Under the pieces are notes generated by a model, which was given only the letters and a program-made list of their open reading frames with translations, ran no database searches and was not told the DNA's origin. This document shows, piece by piece, positions 55,003-64,000 of a stretch of DNA of 64,000 nucleotides; within the stretch, counting starts at the first letter, position 1, and the number at the start of each line of letters is the position of its first letter. The stretch is from an uncultured Pseudomonadota bacterium (GTDB lineage Bacteria; Pseudomonadota; Alphaproteobacteria; RF32; CAG-239), in the NCBI GenBank assembly GCA_949295395.1, contig CASFLB010000002.1, positions 1-64,000 on the forward strand. Reading direction: 5' to 3'. The position numbers and the translations under genes are program-made.

Positions 55003-56106
55003 GTGCAAAAGATGAACCGTCGCAATTTCGGCATTTACATTCATTGGCCCTTTTGCCGCAGTAAATGCCCTTATTGCGACTTTTTTTCGCAAGTCAAAAA
55101 AGACATTCCGCAAGAAAGAATCATCGAAGACTATATCCAAGAGCTTGATTTCTACCATAACTTAACTTCAACAGAACAAGTCAGCAGCATTTTTTTCGGC
55201 GGCGGCACACCGTCGCTAATCAAACCCCAACTGATTGCACACTTAATTGAAGAAATCGGAAAAAAGTGGAGCTTGAAAAAAGACATTGAGATTTCACTTG
55301 AAGCCAACCCCAACACCGACAGCCCGACATTATTTTCCGACTTAAAATCAGCCGGAATCAATCGCTTGTCACTTGGCGTTCAAGCCCTAAACGATAAGGA
55401 TTTGAAGTTTTTAGGCCGCACACACAATGCCGCCCAAGCCCAAACCGCCATTGAGAAGGTTCTCAAAACTTTTGATAACCACTCCATGGACTTAATTTAC
55501 GCCCGCCCCGAGCAAAAACTAGAGGCTTGGCAACAAGAACTTTCACAAGCCGTCGGATTCGGTTTTAAGCACTTATCGCTGTATCAATTAACAATTGAAG
55601 AAGGAACCAACTTTGCCAAACGCGGTATTAAGGCTTTGGAAGAAAACGCCGCCGCCGAAATGTACGATGTCACCACCGATTTTTTAGCTGAGCACGGCTA
55701 CCCGCGTTACGAAGTTTCAAACTTTGCTACACCACAATATCAGTGCCGCCACAATTTGCTTTATTGGCAAGGAGATAACTACATCGGCGTCGGGCAAGGC
55801 GCACACGGCCGAATAAAAACCACGGAAAACAAAATTTACGCCACCACCTACCGCTGCCGGCTTGAAGAACTATCACCGGAAGAACGTGCCGAAGAACTAT
55901 TGCTAATGGGCCTGCGCCTTGATGAGGGAATCAACAAGAAAAATTTTAAGGCGCTTTGCGGAAAAGACTTTTCAAATATAACCGATTCGCAAAAAATCAA
56001 AGAGCTCGAAAAACTTGGTTTCATACAAGACAACCAAAACACCGTCCGCCTAACAAAAACAGGCTTTCCGCTCATGAATCACATTTTATCTGAGATAATA
56101 ACCTAA
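55003..56106 (+). CDS. hemW: HemW-like radical SAM protein
   Basis: HemW is a radical SAM heme chaperone, formerly called coproporphyrinogen III oxidase-like. The 4Fe-4S site CRSKCPYCDFF is near residue 20. FFGGGTPSLI, SLGVQALNDKDL and the C-terminal domain follow. A GTG at 55003 lies 4 nt after AAGGCGA, and an ATG four codons in (55012) is also possible. 367 residues. Its last bases overlap the convergent HTH gene by 4 nt. Confidence 0.92.
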   Translation: MQKMNRRNFGIYIHWPFCRSKCPYCDFFSQVKKDIPQERIIEDYIQELDFYHNLTSTEQVSSIFFGGGTPSLIKPQLIAHLIEEIGKKWSLKKDIEISLEANPNTDSPTLFSDLKSAGINRLSLGVQALNDKDLKFLGRTHNAAQAQTAIEKVLKTFDNHSMDLIYARPEQKLEAWQQELSQAVGFGFKHLSLYQLTIEEGTNFAKRGIKALEENAAAEMYDVTTDFLAEHGYPRYEVSNFATPQYQCRHNLLYWQGDNYIGVGQGAHGRIKTTENKIYATTYRCRLEELSPEERAEELLLMGLRLDEGINKKNFKALCGKDFSNITDSQKIKELEKLGFIQDNQNTVRLTKTGFPLMNHILSEIIT

Positions 56107-56357
56107 CGCGCCGAATTAAAATAGTCGACAGCATCAATAATCCTAGAAAGATCAGACGGAGAAACAGCCTCTTTACCGTCCAGAAGAGAATTCAGCTTGT
56201 CAAGTCCGAGCCCTGAGCGTTCCGCAATATCTTCTTTTGACAAAGCTGAAGAGGCAACCAATCGAGAAAGCTTTGTTCTCATTTGTCTTTGCAACACCGA
56301 AAGAACAAAAACCTCATCATCACAATCTGAAAAAGAGCTGGAAGTAAAATCAGTCAT
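56103..56357 (-). CDS. Small XRE-type helix-turn-helix protein
   Basis: The 84-residue protein has a short acidic/Ser-rich N-terminus (about 1-24) and one HTH domain (about 33-80; ALSKEDIAERSGLGLDKLNSLLDG, SPSDLSRIIDAV). An ideal GGAGG stands 8 nt before ATG 56357. It is a single gene. The 56358-56594 gap holds a short inverted repeat ACACA/TGTGT (56472-56484) but nothing else clear. Confidence 0.8.
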   Translation of the reverse strand: MTDFTSSSFSDCDDEVFVLSVLQRQMRTKLSRLVASSALSKEDIAERSGLGLDKLNSLLDGKEAVSPSDLSRIIDAVDYFNSAR

Positions 56358-56548
56358 AAAAAGTCCTCCAATCAAATCACTGAAAACTCTGCACACCACC
56401 TCAGAGCTGGAGGGAAATAGGCACGTTCAAAAAATAGTCCGAGTCCACATTTCCACGATAAATTCGCAAAAACACAAAATGTGTCCCTAGAAGATAATCA
56501 TGATTTTTTAAAAGACAAGAGAAAAGATAAAAATTTTGTATTTTCAAC

Positions 56549-56576
56549 AAAAAAGGGGGATACTCCCCCTTTTTTT
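56549..56576. terminator. Terminator downstream of trxA
   Basis: GGGGGA and TCCCCC form a stem around TAC, with A and T runs outside. It suits trxA on the minus strand and works in both directions. Confidence 0.9.
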
Positions 56577-56594
56577 AACCACAAAACAAAAGCC

Positions 56595-56909
56595 TTATAA
56601 ATGAGCCTCTATCCAAGAAACCATTGTAGACTTTGGATTCAAACCAACTTTAACATCAATTTGTTTTCCGTCTTTGAACAAAAAGATTGAAGGAATACTT
56701 CTGATTCCAAGCTCAGAAGCTTTGTTCGGAGACTCATCAACATTCATTTTGCATATTTTAACTTTGTCGCCCATTTCTTTTGAAATATCTTCCAAGATTG
56801 GAAGCATTTGACGGCAAGGGCCACACCATTCAGCCCAAAAATCAACCAAAACCAAACCTTTTGCATTCAAAACTTCAGCATCAAACTGAGAATCATTAAT
56901 TGCTAACAT
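56595..56909 (-). CDS. trxA: Thioredoxin
   Basis: This 104-residue cytoplasmic dithiol oxidoreductase has the active site FWAEWCGPCRQML, with the Pro in RSIPSIFLFKDG facing it. It reduces disulfides of ribonucleotide reductase and other enzymes. It follows addA, as in many alphaproteobacteria, though an 80-nt gap may hold its own promoter. GAAAGGGAG stands upstream. Confidence 0.97.
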   Translation of the reverse strand: MLAINDSQFDAEVLNAKGLVLVDFWAEWCGPCRQMLPILEDISKEMGDKVKICKMNVDESPNKASELGIRSIPSIFLFKDGKQIDVKVGLNPKSTMVSWIEAHL

Positions 56910-56989
56910 AGAAGCTCCCTTTCATAAAAAAACGTTGTAACTTAATATAGGGTATAAAAACAAAGAATAAAAGACTTTTCTTATAAAAA

Positions 56990-59900
56990 TTAATCAAGCG
57001 GCATCAAAAAAGCGGTATCTGTCCATAAAATAAAGCAATGAACACTTTTTTCGGGATAAATTTTTTCAACCAACTGTTTATAAACGGCCAGCTGTTTTTT
57101 ATAAATCACCGGCACATCGTCAATCGTTTTTGCCGCTGGGCGGTTAGTTTTAAAATCAATAATCAAAACCTCATCATCACGCACAACAAGTCGGTCAATT
57201 TGCGCCGAAATAATCTTGCCATCGACCATACCCATCAGCGGTACTTCCGCTTTTGACCCATCACCAAAAACCTTTTCAAAGTCCGGATTCTGTAACAGAT
57301 TCAAGACTTCGTGAAGAATAACATCATGTTGATTCTCCGGCAAATCTGAGGCATTTGCACGCAAAAACGCCTTAATAACCGAAGACAAATCCCCCTGTTT
57401 GACATCCGGCAAAAATTGAAGAAGTTTATGAATAACCCGTCCACGGCGAAAACGATGCTCATCTTCCTTAAAAATCGGTGAAATCAAAGCCGATTCGGAA
57501 AGCTCATCTTCCTCATCAGGACGAGACGGTGTATAAGGCTTAGCCAGCAATTCCTCATCAGGAGCCTTTGAAAAAAGCCACGCCGGAATATCACGACAAT
57601 CTCCGCCCCCGTCAACAGAATTCTGTTCCTGTTTCTTTTTTTGGGAAACGAAATCTTGCGATGTTTCAAAAATCAAATTTCCATCAGCATCTTCACAAGC
57701 ATCAGGCAAAAAATTACGCCGACAAATATCGTACCAACAATCTTCTTTAATGGCATTTTTCCCTTTATACCCGCAAAGGCAAAGCCTGTCTTCGGCACGA
57801 GTCAAAGCCACATAAAGCAAGCGGCGATATTCTTCCAAAGCCTTTTGATTCATTTTTTGATTAATCTTAAGGCAAACATCATCATAATCCGCCGACTTTA
57901 GAGGAAAGAACATCAGTTCGTCCCACAACATCGCGGCTTCTTTCTTTTCCGAGGCAACACGTACCATATCGGGCAAAATAACAATAGGCGCTTGTAAACC
58001 TTTTGAGCCATGAACCGTCATCAAACGAACCAGATTTTGAGAAGATTGTTCTTGCTCACGCTTAATTTCCACCTCATCTTGCGTAATCCAATCAATAAAA
58101 GATTGCAAACTCGGCACATGATCTTGTTCAAAAGCAACGGTCAGATTCATAAATTCATCAATCCCGTCTTCCACCTCAGCCCCCATACGAGCCACAAATT
58201 TTTTCCGTCCTGACAATTTGTTCAGAACAAAAGAATAGAGTTCAAACGGGCGAACATAATCAGCTTTATTCAACAAAAGTTGCAACTCGGCATAAACAGA
58301 AGCATATTTTGCATTTTGAGAAAGCCTTGTCAACAAAGGTGTCATACCGCGTTCCGCACATAACTCGAGCAAATCCATATCATCAAGCCCCCACAGCGGC
58401 GACTTCAAAATTTCGGCAAGGGTCAAATCATCAGTCGGCAACAGCAAAAACTTTCCGATTCCGATTAAATCTTTAATTGCCATCTGCTCCAAGAGTTTAA
58501 TTTTATCGACACCGGCAACAGCCACGCCCACTTTTTTACAAGCCCGAACAAATTCCTCAACAAAAGCGTTGCGCCGCTGAACCAAAACCAAAAAATCACC
58601 ATAAACAACCGGCCTGTTTTTTGATTTAAGGATATCACCGTTTTCCACCATAGACTTAATTTTAAGAGCAATAGCAGCCGCCAAGCGTGAACTGGTTGAA
58701 TCAGAGGATGTTTTTTCAACCGGCGGCAGCCAAACATCAGGATTCTCATTAGGCAAAGGCTCAATCAGGGGCCATAAAACAACTTTTCCGGAATCCCCGA
58801 CCCGAAACGGAATATGCGTCATATCTTGCTCGGGCAAGACCACGCCTTTTTTAGCTTCTTCATCAGAAAAGACCTTATTCACCGTATCAAGAACAGCCGA
58901 GGTTGACCGAAAAGAAACATCAAGTTTCACCTCTTCAAAATCATCGGCCGCCGCATGAAAATAGCGGCGCATATTTTCAAATTCCTCAGGATCCGCGCCT
59001 TGAAAGCTGTAAATAGATTGCTTGCGATCACCAACGGCAAACACCGTTCGAACAATATCATCAGCTCCGACACCGGCAAAAAACTCTTCGGTCAAAGCTT
59101 TAACAATCGCCCATTGGTCAGGAGACGTATCTTGCGCTTCATCAATCAAAACGCTGTCGATACCGCCGTCAAGCTTATACATCACCCATTGAGCAACAGC
59201 CTGATTTTCAAGCAAATGACGTGTTAAGACAATAAGGTCTTCATAATCCATTTTTGAATGAAGAATTTTATAAGCATTATAGCCCTTAATCAGCTCTTCG
59301 GCCAAAAGCAACACAGCTTTGGTAGAGGTAAACACGCGCAAAGACACCAACTTTCGCTTAAGAGCCAAAACACGTTCAGCTTCGGCTGTAAGCAAGTCAT
59401 CAATATCAGGCTCAAAAGCACGTGCACTTTTGGTCGCCAGCCTAGGCATATCATCTTTTTTAAGGAAACAAGCAGCATAATCGTCGAATGAAAGACTTTT
59501 GACATCGGTCAAAACACGTTCCAAAACAGCAGAACGAGCCACATCGGTTGCCGCTCCGTTTTGCAAAGAAGCAATTATCTTTTTAAGCTCCGCAGAAGAA
59601 AGAGCTTCAAAAAAATCAGCAATTAAATTTTCGGCACAATCATCGGGCTTAAGACCAAACTTTTGAGCCAAAGCCTCCAAAATTGAATCAACGGAATCGT
59701 AAGAAACAAGCAATCGAATAAGTTTATTTCGATTATCGGCAAGAGTTTTAAAAATCTGCGGAAATTTCGATTCGCTGACATGTTCGGTCAAATAAATAAG
59801 AGCTTGGGCAACGGCACTATCGGGAGAATGCTCAATTTTTTGCAACAAATGCGTTTTAACCTCATCAAGAGCTTCCGCCGCCATACGATCATCCATCACC

Positions 59901-60373
59901 GAAAAATAAGGAGAAACTTGAGCCTCAAGCGGAAAGCGTTTCAACACATCCTGACAAAAGCTATGTATCGTCTGAATTTTCATTCCACCGGGAGTATCAA
60001 GTAACAAAGCAAAAAGCTGACGAGCTTTAGCCTCAAGAGCGGCATAATCTTTTTGTTCTTTGGGCAGTATCCCGAGCAAATTATAAAGTTCTTTATGAAG
60101 TTTTTCATCGTCAGCCACCGCCCATTCGCTCAACCGTTTAGCAATACGATCATTCATTTCAACGGCGGCCGCCTTGGTATAAGTCAAACACAAAATTTTA
60201 GCCGGATTAACATTATTTAAGAGCAAACGTAACACTCTATCCGACAACACCTTCGTTTTTCCGGTTCCGGCCGAAGCTTCTACCCAAACCGACTTCAAAG
60301 GATTAGCGGCACGGCGCTGTTGCTGGGTTGCTGTTTCACCGCGTTTGTCACGAATATCGGCACAATCGGTCAT
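56990..60373 (-). CDS. addA: Double-strand break repair helicase-nuclease AddA
   Basis: AddA is the UvrD-like helicase and nuclease subunit of AddAB, which processes broken ends for RecA recombination. The 1127 residues include Walker A EASAGTGKTKVL, SVLIDEAQDTSP, the helicase motif VGDRKQSIYSFQGAD and LMTVHGSKGLQAPIVIL. The C-terminal nuclease shows DEVLIIDFKTNRPA and the distal QLAVYKQ. It starts 15 nt after addB. Secure. Confidence 0.96.
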   Translation of the reverse strand: MTDCADIRDKRGETATQQQRRAANPLKSVWVEASAGTGKTKVLSDRVLRLLLNNVNPAKILCLTYTKAAAVEMNDRIAKRLSEWAVADDEKLHKELYNLLGILPKEQKDYAALEAKARQLFALLLDTPGGMKIQTIHSFCQDVLKRFPLEAQVSPYFSVMDDRMAAEALDEVKTHLLQKIEHSPDSAVAQALIYLTEHVSESKFPQIFKTLADNRNKLIRLLVSYDSVDSILEALAQKFGLKPDDCAENLIADFFEALSSAELKKIIASLQNGAATDVARSAVLERVLTDVKSLSFDDYAACFLKKDDMPRLATKSARAFEPDIDDLLTAEAERVLALKRKLVSLRVFTSTKAVLLLAEELIKGYNAYKILHSKMDYEDLIVLTRHLLENQAVAQWVMYKLDGGIDSVLIDEAQDTSPDQWAIVKALTEEFFAGVGADDIVRTVFAVGDRKQSIYSFQGADPEEFENMRRYFHAAADDFEEVKLDVSFRSTSAVLDTVNKVFSDEEAKKGVVLPEQDMTHIPFRVGDSGKVVLWPLIEPLPNENPDVWLPPVEKTSSDSTSSRLAAAIALKIKSMVENGDILKSKNRPVVYGDFLVLVQRRNAFVEEFVRACKKVGVAVAGVDKIKLLEQMAIKDLIGIGKFLLLPTDDLTLAEILKSPLWGLDDMDLLELCAERGMTPLLTRLSQNAKYASVYAELQLLLNKADYVRPFELYSFVLNKLSGRKKFVARMGAEVEDGIDEFMNLTVAFEQDHVPSLQSFIDWITQDEVEIKREQEQSSQNLVRLMTVHGSKGLQAPIVILPDMVRVASEKKEAAMLWDELMFFPLKSADYDDVCLKINQKMNQKALEEYRRLLYVALTRAEDRLCLCGYKGKNAIKEDCWYDICRRNFLPDACEDADGNLIFETSQDFVSQKKKQEQNSVDGGGDCRDIPAWLFSKAPDEELLAKPYTPSRPDEEDELSESALISPIFKEDEHRFRRGRVIHKLLQFLPDVKQGDLSSVIKAFLRANASDLPENQHDVILHEVLNLLQNPDFEKVFGDGSKAEVPLMGMVDGKIISAQIDRLVVRDDEVLIIDFKTNRPAAKTIDDVPVIYKKQLAVYKQLVEKIYPEKSVHCFILWTDTAFLMPLD

Positions 60374-60388
60374 AAGCTATCTCCTTCA

Positions 60389-63280
60389 TCACTCATCGTC
60401 ATTATCCCCCAAGACCTTCCACTCGGCCACACGAGCAAGATTAAGATAATCTGAATATCGAGGAGCATAGGCCGGATTCGGCTGACAATAATAAGGCGTA
60501 TTTGGATCATCAAAGGTTGAGATTAATTCAACCAAACGCTCTTGAGTTTTTTGCAGCACATCATCAACATTTTTATCAAAAAAAGTTTCTTTTTTACCAA
60601 GTTGCCAATAAATAAGGGCGGCAACTTTTTTAGAAGCAAGATCACGAAAACCGCCTTTTGAGGCAATCAATCCTTCAATCGGAAGCTGGGGCGCATAGCC
60701 TTTCACGATTTCATTAGAGCTACGAGCACTTCCGGTTTTATAATCAAGAACATTAACCTCTCCCTCAAGTGTTTCATCAACACGATCGGCTTTCGCGGTA
60801 ACTTCAAAATCACCGGCCGCAGCTTTCAAAACAACCGAACCGGAAAGCTCAAAATGAACACGCGCGATATGTTGACGATACGCGGCTTCGGTTGCCGCCA
60901 ACCATTTAACGCTTTTAACAAAATTCGGCCACCAAAACGCACGTTTTTCCAAAGCAACTTGGTTCTCGGTAAAATAATCGTCACCGAGTTTAAGCAAAAT
61001 TTCTTCAGCTTGTTCGGGATAAACCGTCGGATAGCGACGATTAAACACTTCAAGCACTTTATGAACCAGCGTTCCGTAATCTCTGAAATCGAGTTCGCGA
61101 TTAAGGTCGTTAAGAGGACGAAGTTTAAGAATATAACGAGCAAAAATCTGATACGGATCGCGCATAAGAATTTCAATAGAACTTGCCGAAAACTTTCGCG
61201 GACGATAACAAAGAGGGGGTTTTGGCTCCGGCGGATTAATCGGAAAGAACCCTTCGGGTTTATCAAGTTCCGCCCCCCAAAAAGCATAGTTTGGAGCATA
61301 AAGATGTTTAAACTCATAGCCCAAAGCACTCAAGACGGTTTGCAACCGCAACCACCAACGAGAATAAGACATCGGCGTCGATTGAACCTTAGCGGCACGT
61401 GTTAAAATCACGTGCTTTCCGCACAAAAAATCAGCAAAATCTTTGGCCAAAATACCGACAGCTTTTTCGGGCAACGGCAAACCAAAATTCTTTTTCATAG
61501 GGCGCGACATCCATGGGTCGGCATCAGAAGACTTCGGCCATGCTCCTTCATTAACTTCACCGATAATCAAGCGGTCAAAATGGCAAAGACGAGCCTCAAT
61601 CGGCCCAAGAATTTTCAACCGCGGATGAGTTCCGTAGCGCGGCCGCACGGTAACACCGACCATAAGCGATTCGAGCAAATCAAGATATTCACCGCCGTTC
61701 AGTAAATCCAGCTCATCAGCCTCGTCATAAAGAGAAGAGAAGAACGCCGCGGCGGATTCGCCGTCATCACCGCGCCATAAAACGGCAGCACCGCTTTTAT
61801 CAGGAACAGACGCCAGCTTTTCAGCCGCCAAAATATGAGCTTCAAGCAATTCTTTAAGACTTGTGGAGCGAGTCAATAAATCGCACAAGGGTTTAAGCTG
61901 TTGTTTTAAGGCATCAAAAACGCGCAAAATATCGGGATTATCGGACGGTTCATCAGCACGCAAAACCAGTTTTTCAAAATCACGCACCTGTCGCCGAACC
62001 AAAGAATAATCTTCTCCGTTTGCAAAGAACGGATGTTTCATCAAAGCCAACAGCGGCACCGGAGCAAAATCGTCCAAACAAGCCTGAAGAATAAGCCGTA
62101 AAAAAGCACCGACAGGCGAAAGAGAAAGCGGTTTACCGGCCGAATCATCAACCTTAATATCCCACCGCTCCAACTCTGCGGCAACCCGACGCGCCAAATT
62201 TCGATCGGTCGTCACAAGGGCGGCTGTCTTTTCGGGCGTTTCCAAAACTTCTCTCATCAGCAAAGAAACAGCAACCGCCTCTTGACGCAAATCGGAACAA
62301 TCAAGAACGGACAACCCCTGCACGGCCTGCGGCATAATTTTTTCGCTTGCCAACCAGCGCCATTTATCAGTTGAAGAAGCCGGCCGCATAAGTTCGGAAA
62401 CAAGTTTTTCGCGCGCCGAATTAAAAGACGAACAAAAATCCACCACCTCAAAACGGTCAACACCGATAAAATCCAAAAGTTGCTTGAGTTCAAATTGCGG
62501 ATGAGATTCATCAAGCTTATCATAACTATGAGCATCAAGATATTTATCAACGCCGTAAAGAATAACCTCCCCTTTTGGCAAATCCAAAACCGTTTTCACC
62601 AAGCGCCGCATCATCGGATAAGTCGCGGTTGTGCCGGCCACAACGATTCGCTTTGAGGGCGGATGCTTCTGCCAAAAGCGGCATTGCAAATCAAGCAAAA
62701 TATTGCGCCGTTCCGCCGGATCAACCCAATGATGTTCTTTTAAGTAATCCGGCCATTGCTTTGTCACGATTTCCAAAAAACGTAACGTATCAAGCCAATG
62801 CTGGGCATATTCTTCGGGAACAAGATTTTTCAGATTATCAAAAGAAAGCTGTTCATGATGCACATCATCAATCAGCTTGCACAAAGATTGAGCCAAAGAA
62901 CAGGCCTGTTGCGCCGAAAACTGCTCCAGCCCGAACTGCGGCGCATCATGCTTGATTTTTTTTGTAAACCACAACAAGCGGCGGAGCGACGGCACGGCAG
63001 GCGGCAAATTTTTAAGTTCTTCGGAAAAATCAAAACCGGAAACAAACAGCTCATCTTCTTCAACATCGCCCAGCGGCATCATCTGCGGCAAGAGCGTCGG
63101 TTTAAGACCTTGCGCACGTACAAACGCCTCTTTTAAGTTTTGACAAGCACGTCGATTCGGCAACAGAAACAACACCTCGGAAAGCCCGAGGGGACAATCA
63201 GAATATTCATCTAAAAACTTCTGCGCCACCGCGTCAACAAACGCCACGCTGGAAGGAACATTAAAAACCTTTCTCATCAT
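60389..63280 (-). CDS. addB: Double-strand break repair protein AddB
   Basis: AddB is the second helicase-like/nuclease subunit of AddAB. The 963 residues include a degenerate nucleotide-binding start (EVLFLLPNRRACQNLKEAF), LIIGEVNEGAWP and ILTRAAKVQSTPMSYSRW. The C-terminal RecB-type nuclease (VNVLDYKTGSARSS) shows its Asp and Lys. It is first of addB-addA(-trxA), the alphaproteobacterial order. ATG 63280; no canonical Walker A, as is usual in the group. Confidence 0.95.
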   Translation of the reverse strand: MMRKVFNVPSSVAFVDAVAQKFLDEYSDCPLGLSEVLFLLPNRRACQNLKEAFVRAQGLKPTLLPQMMPLGDVEEDELFVSGFDFSEELKNLPPAVPSLRRLLWFTKKIKHDAPQFGLEQFSAQQACSLAQSLCKLIDDVHHEQLSFDNLKNLVPEEYAQHWLDTLRFLEIVTKQWPDYLKEHHWVDPAERRNILLDLQCRFWQKHPPSKRIVVAGTTATYPMMRRLVKTVLDLPKGEVILYGVDKYLDAHSYDKLDESHPQFELKQLLDFIGVDRFEVVDFCSSFNSAREKLVSELMRPASSTDKWRWLASEKIMPQAVQGLSVLDCSDLRQEAVAVSLLMREVLETPEKTAALVTTDRNLARRVAAELERWDIKVDDSAGKPLSLSPVGAFLRLILQACLDDFAPVPLLALMKHPFFANGEDYSLVRRQVRDFEKLVLRADEPSDNPDILRVFDALKQQLKPLCDLLTRSTSLKELLEAHILAAEKLASVPDKSGAAVLWRGDDGESAAAFFSSLYDEADELDLLNGGEYLDLLESLMVGVTVRPRYGTHPRLKILGPIEARLCHFDRLIIGEVNEGAWPKSSDADPWMSRPMKKNFGLPLPEKAVGILAKDFADFLCGKHVILTRAAKVQSTPMSYSRWWLRLQTVLSALGYEFKHLYAPNYAFWGAELDKPEGFFPINPPEPKPPLCYRPRKFSASSIEILMRDPYQIFARYILKLRPLNDLNRELDFRDYGTLVHKVLEVFNRRYPTVYPEQAEEILLKLGDDYFTENQVALEKRAFWWPNFVKSVKWLAATEAAYRQHIARVHFELSGSVVLKAAAGDFEVTAKADRVDETLEGEVNVLDYKTGSARSSNEIVKGYAPQLPIEGLIASKGGFRDLASKKVAALIYWQLGKKETFFDKNVDDVLQKTQERLVELISTFDDPNTPYYCQPNPAYAPRYSDYLNLARVAEWKVLGDNDDE

Positions 63281-63340
63281 AAAATGAGTTTAAGAATCTC
63301 GGTCATAATAGTCAATAACAAATTAATTTATCAATTCCAC

Positions 63341-64000
63341 TTAAAACTCAAGAACAGGATAGATTGCACGGGAAGTAGACTTTGCTGCTCCCCTCAATCC
63401 GTAGAACGAGTATGCGGCGTCGTAATCATATTCCAGCGCTGTTTCATAATCATTCTCGGTCGACGACCAAAGGGGACAATGGGTACTGGGTGCTTCTACG
63501 CCTGCTCTAAAAAAGCCTTTATCAATCGTGATTTTATTATCACCATATGAAGCCCATACTCCGGCCGCCGGTAAGCACCAATCACCGGCACTCGTTCCTT
63601 CAGTGCTATATTCATTTACCGCCTTTGCCGCATCACCTCCTGCAGCCATAATGATCTTACTATTGGCACAACTTGCAAAATCGATTATGCCTTTTGATGG
63701 GGGATAATTCGTTAGTTCCGGTATATCTTCATCATTAAGCCAATTACCCCAGTCATATGCATAATCAAGTCTATCCAAAGCCAAGGCTTGACCATGACCA
63801 AAGCCATCAACATAAACAACCACACCGATTGGTGTTTTACCTGATTGTAATTCTATTGAACAAGTTTTATCAGAATAAAAAATTGCACCGATTTGACATC
63901 CGCTGTTTGCACTTTCTTGCTCCATGATTTCAATTTTTTGTTCAAGTTCATTAATTTTATTAGCAAGATCGCAATTCCAATAATTGCCGAACGGGCATTT
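63341..64000 (-). CDS. DUF1566-like surface protein, 5' end beyond the window
   Basis: The frame is open from the window edge to the stop at 63341, so at least 219 residues are present and the start lies beyond 64000. It begins with CPFGNYWNC and an acidic coiled-coil-like run (ANKINELEQKIEI). It continues with GCQIGAIFYSDKTCS, GKTPIGVVVY, DFASCANSKI, GDWCLPAAGVWASYGD and CPLWSSTEND, ending IYPVLEF. The several Cys and the LPAAGVW/WSSTEND pattern fit the DUF1566/FISUMP fold of extracellular proteins of gut bacteria. An internal ATG exists at 63925 but would drop the coiled coil. It is distantly related to the three genes at 38678, 39252 and 45491. Confidence 0.72.
   Translation of the reverse strand, partial: KCPFGNYWNCDLANKINELEQKIEIMEQESANSGCQIGAIFYSDKTCSIELQSGKTPIGVVVYVDGFGHGQALALDRLDYAYDWGNWLNDEDIPELTNYPPSKGIIDFASCANSKIIMAAGGDAAKAVNEYSTEGTSAGDWCLPAAGVWASYGDNKITIDKGFFRAGVEAPSTHCPLWSSTENDYETALEYDYDAAYSFYGLRGAAKSTSRAIYPVLEF

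Noticed and set aside
56472..56484. ACACA-AAA-TGTGT as an operator of the small HTH gene
   Set aside because: The arms are only 5 bp, lie over 100 nt from the start and have no second copy nearby.
60854..61405. A 183-codon plus-strand frame opposite addB
   Set aside because: It is a shadow of a conserved gene, with no start signal.

Overview
The window looks like part of the chromosome of a low-GC alphaproteobacterium. This is inferred from gene content. MipZ, the hybrid kinase CckA, an HdaA-type DnaA-like protein, addB-addA-trxA, atpHAGDC linked to priA and xerC, and an AtpD with a Lys/Ala/Thr-rich N-terminal extension are all alphaproteobacterial hallmarks. An uncultured, possibly gut-associated lineage is plausible but is not shown by the sequence. 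The cell has an outer membrane (LptG, RND efflux pump), flagellar export genes and ordinary peptidoglycan metabolism.

Layout. Positions 20-4583: lon, then a small module of two minus-strand genes (one DUF6362-like) facing a divergent phage-type repressor and a small acidic protein. 4623-13127: the F1 ATP synthase operon atpHAGDC, a frameshifted priA and the divergent xerC. 13243-15500: rpmG, an S41 protease and exonuclease III. 15567-20171: dgt, a SPOR protein, an M50 protease, nagZ, a small disordered protein and tRNA-His. 20325-31300: D,D-carboxypeptidase with SPOR, mipZ, a membrane protein, phosphoglucomutase, a GH114-like exported protein, fliQ-fliR-flhB, cckA and hdaA. 31355-36530: a TetR-controlled RND pump with a palindromic operator. 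36554-40110: an accessory island with a lysozyme-TPR fusion, two DUF1566-like genes and a hairpin-rich non-coding element. 40111-45449: rimP-nusA-ylxR-infB with a leader terminator. 45491-53013: a third DUF1566-like gene, lptG, cysK, a Sel1-like protein, Nudix-gmk-yicC, an SDR and an AmpG-like transporter. 53086-56357: hslVU, hemW and a small HTH protein. 56549-64000: trxA, addA, addB and a truncated DUF1566-like gene at the edge.

Most of the window is ordinary housekeeping. Two themes link distant genes. First, lon and hslVU carry the same RpoH-like promoter layout, which would tie two ATP-dependent proteases into one heat-shock response. Second, cell-cycle and envelope functions are concentrated at 16.8-31.3 kb (two SPOR proteins, a carboxypeptidase, MipZ, CckA, HdaA, NagZ).

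The less ordinary material is the repressor module near 3 kb, the island at 36.5-40.1 kb, the scattered DUF1566-like family (four copies, the three complete ones without a visible Shine-Dalgarno), and a 7-bp duplication that breaks priA between its helicase motifs. No CRISPR array, insertion sequence, rRNA or replication origin was recognised.
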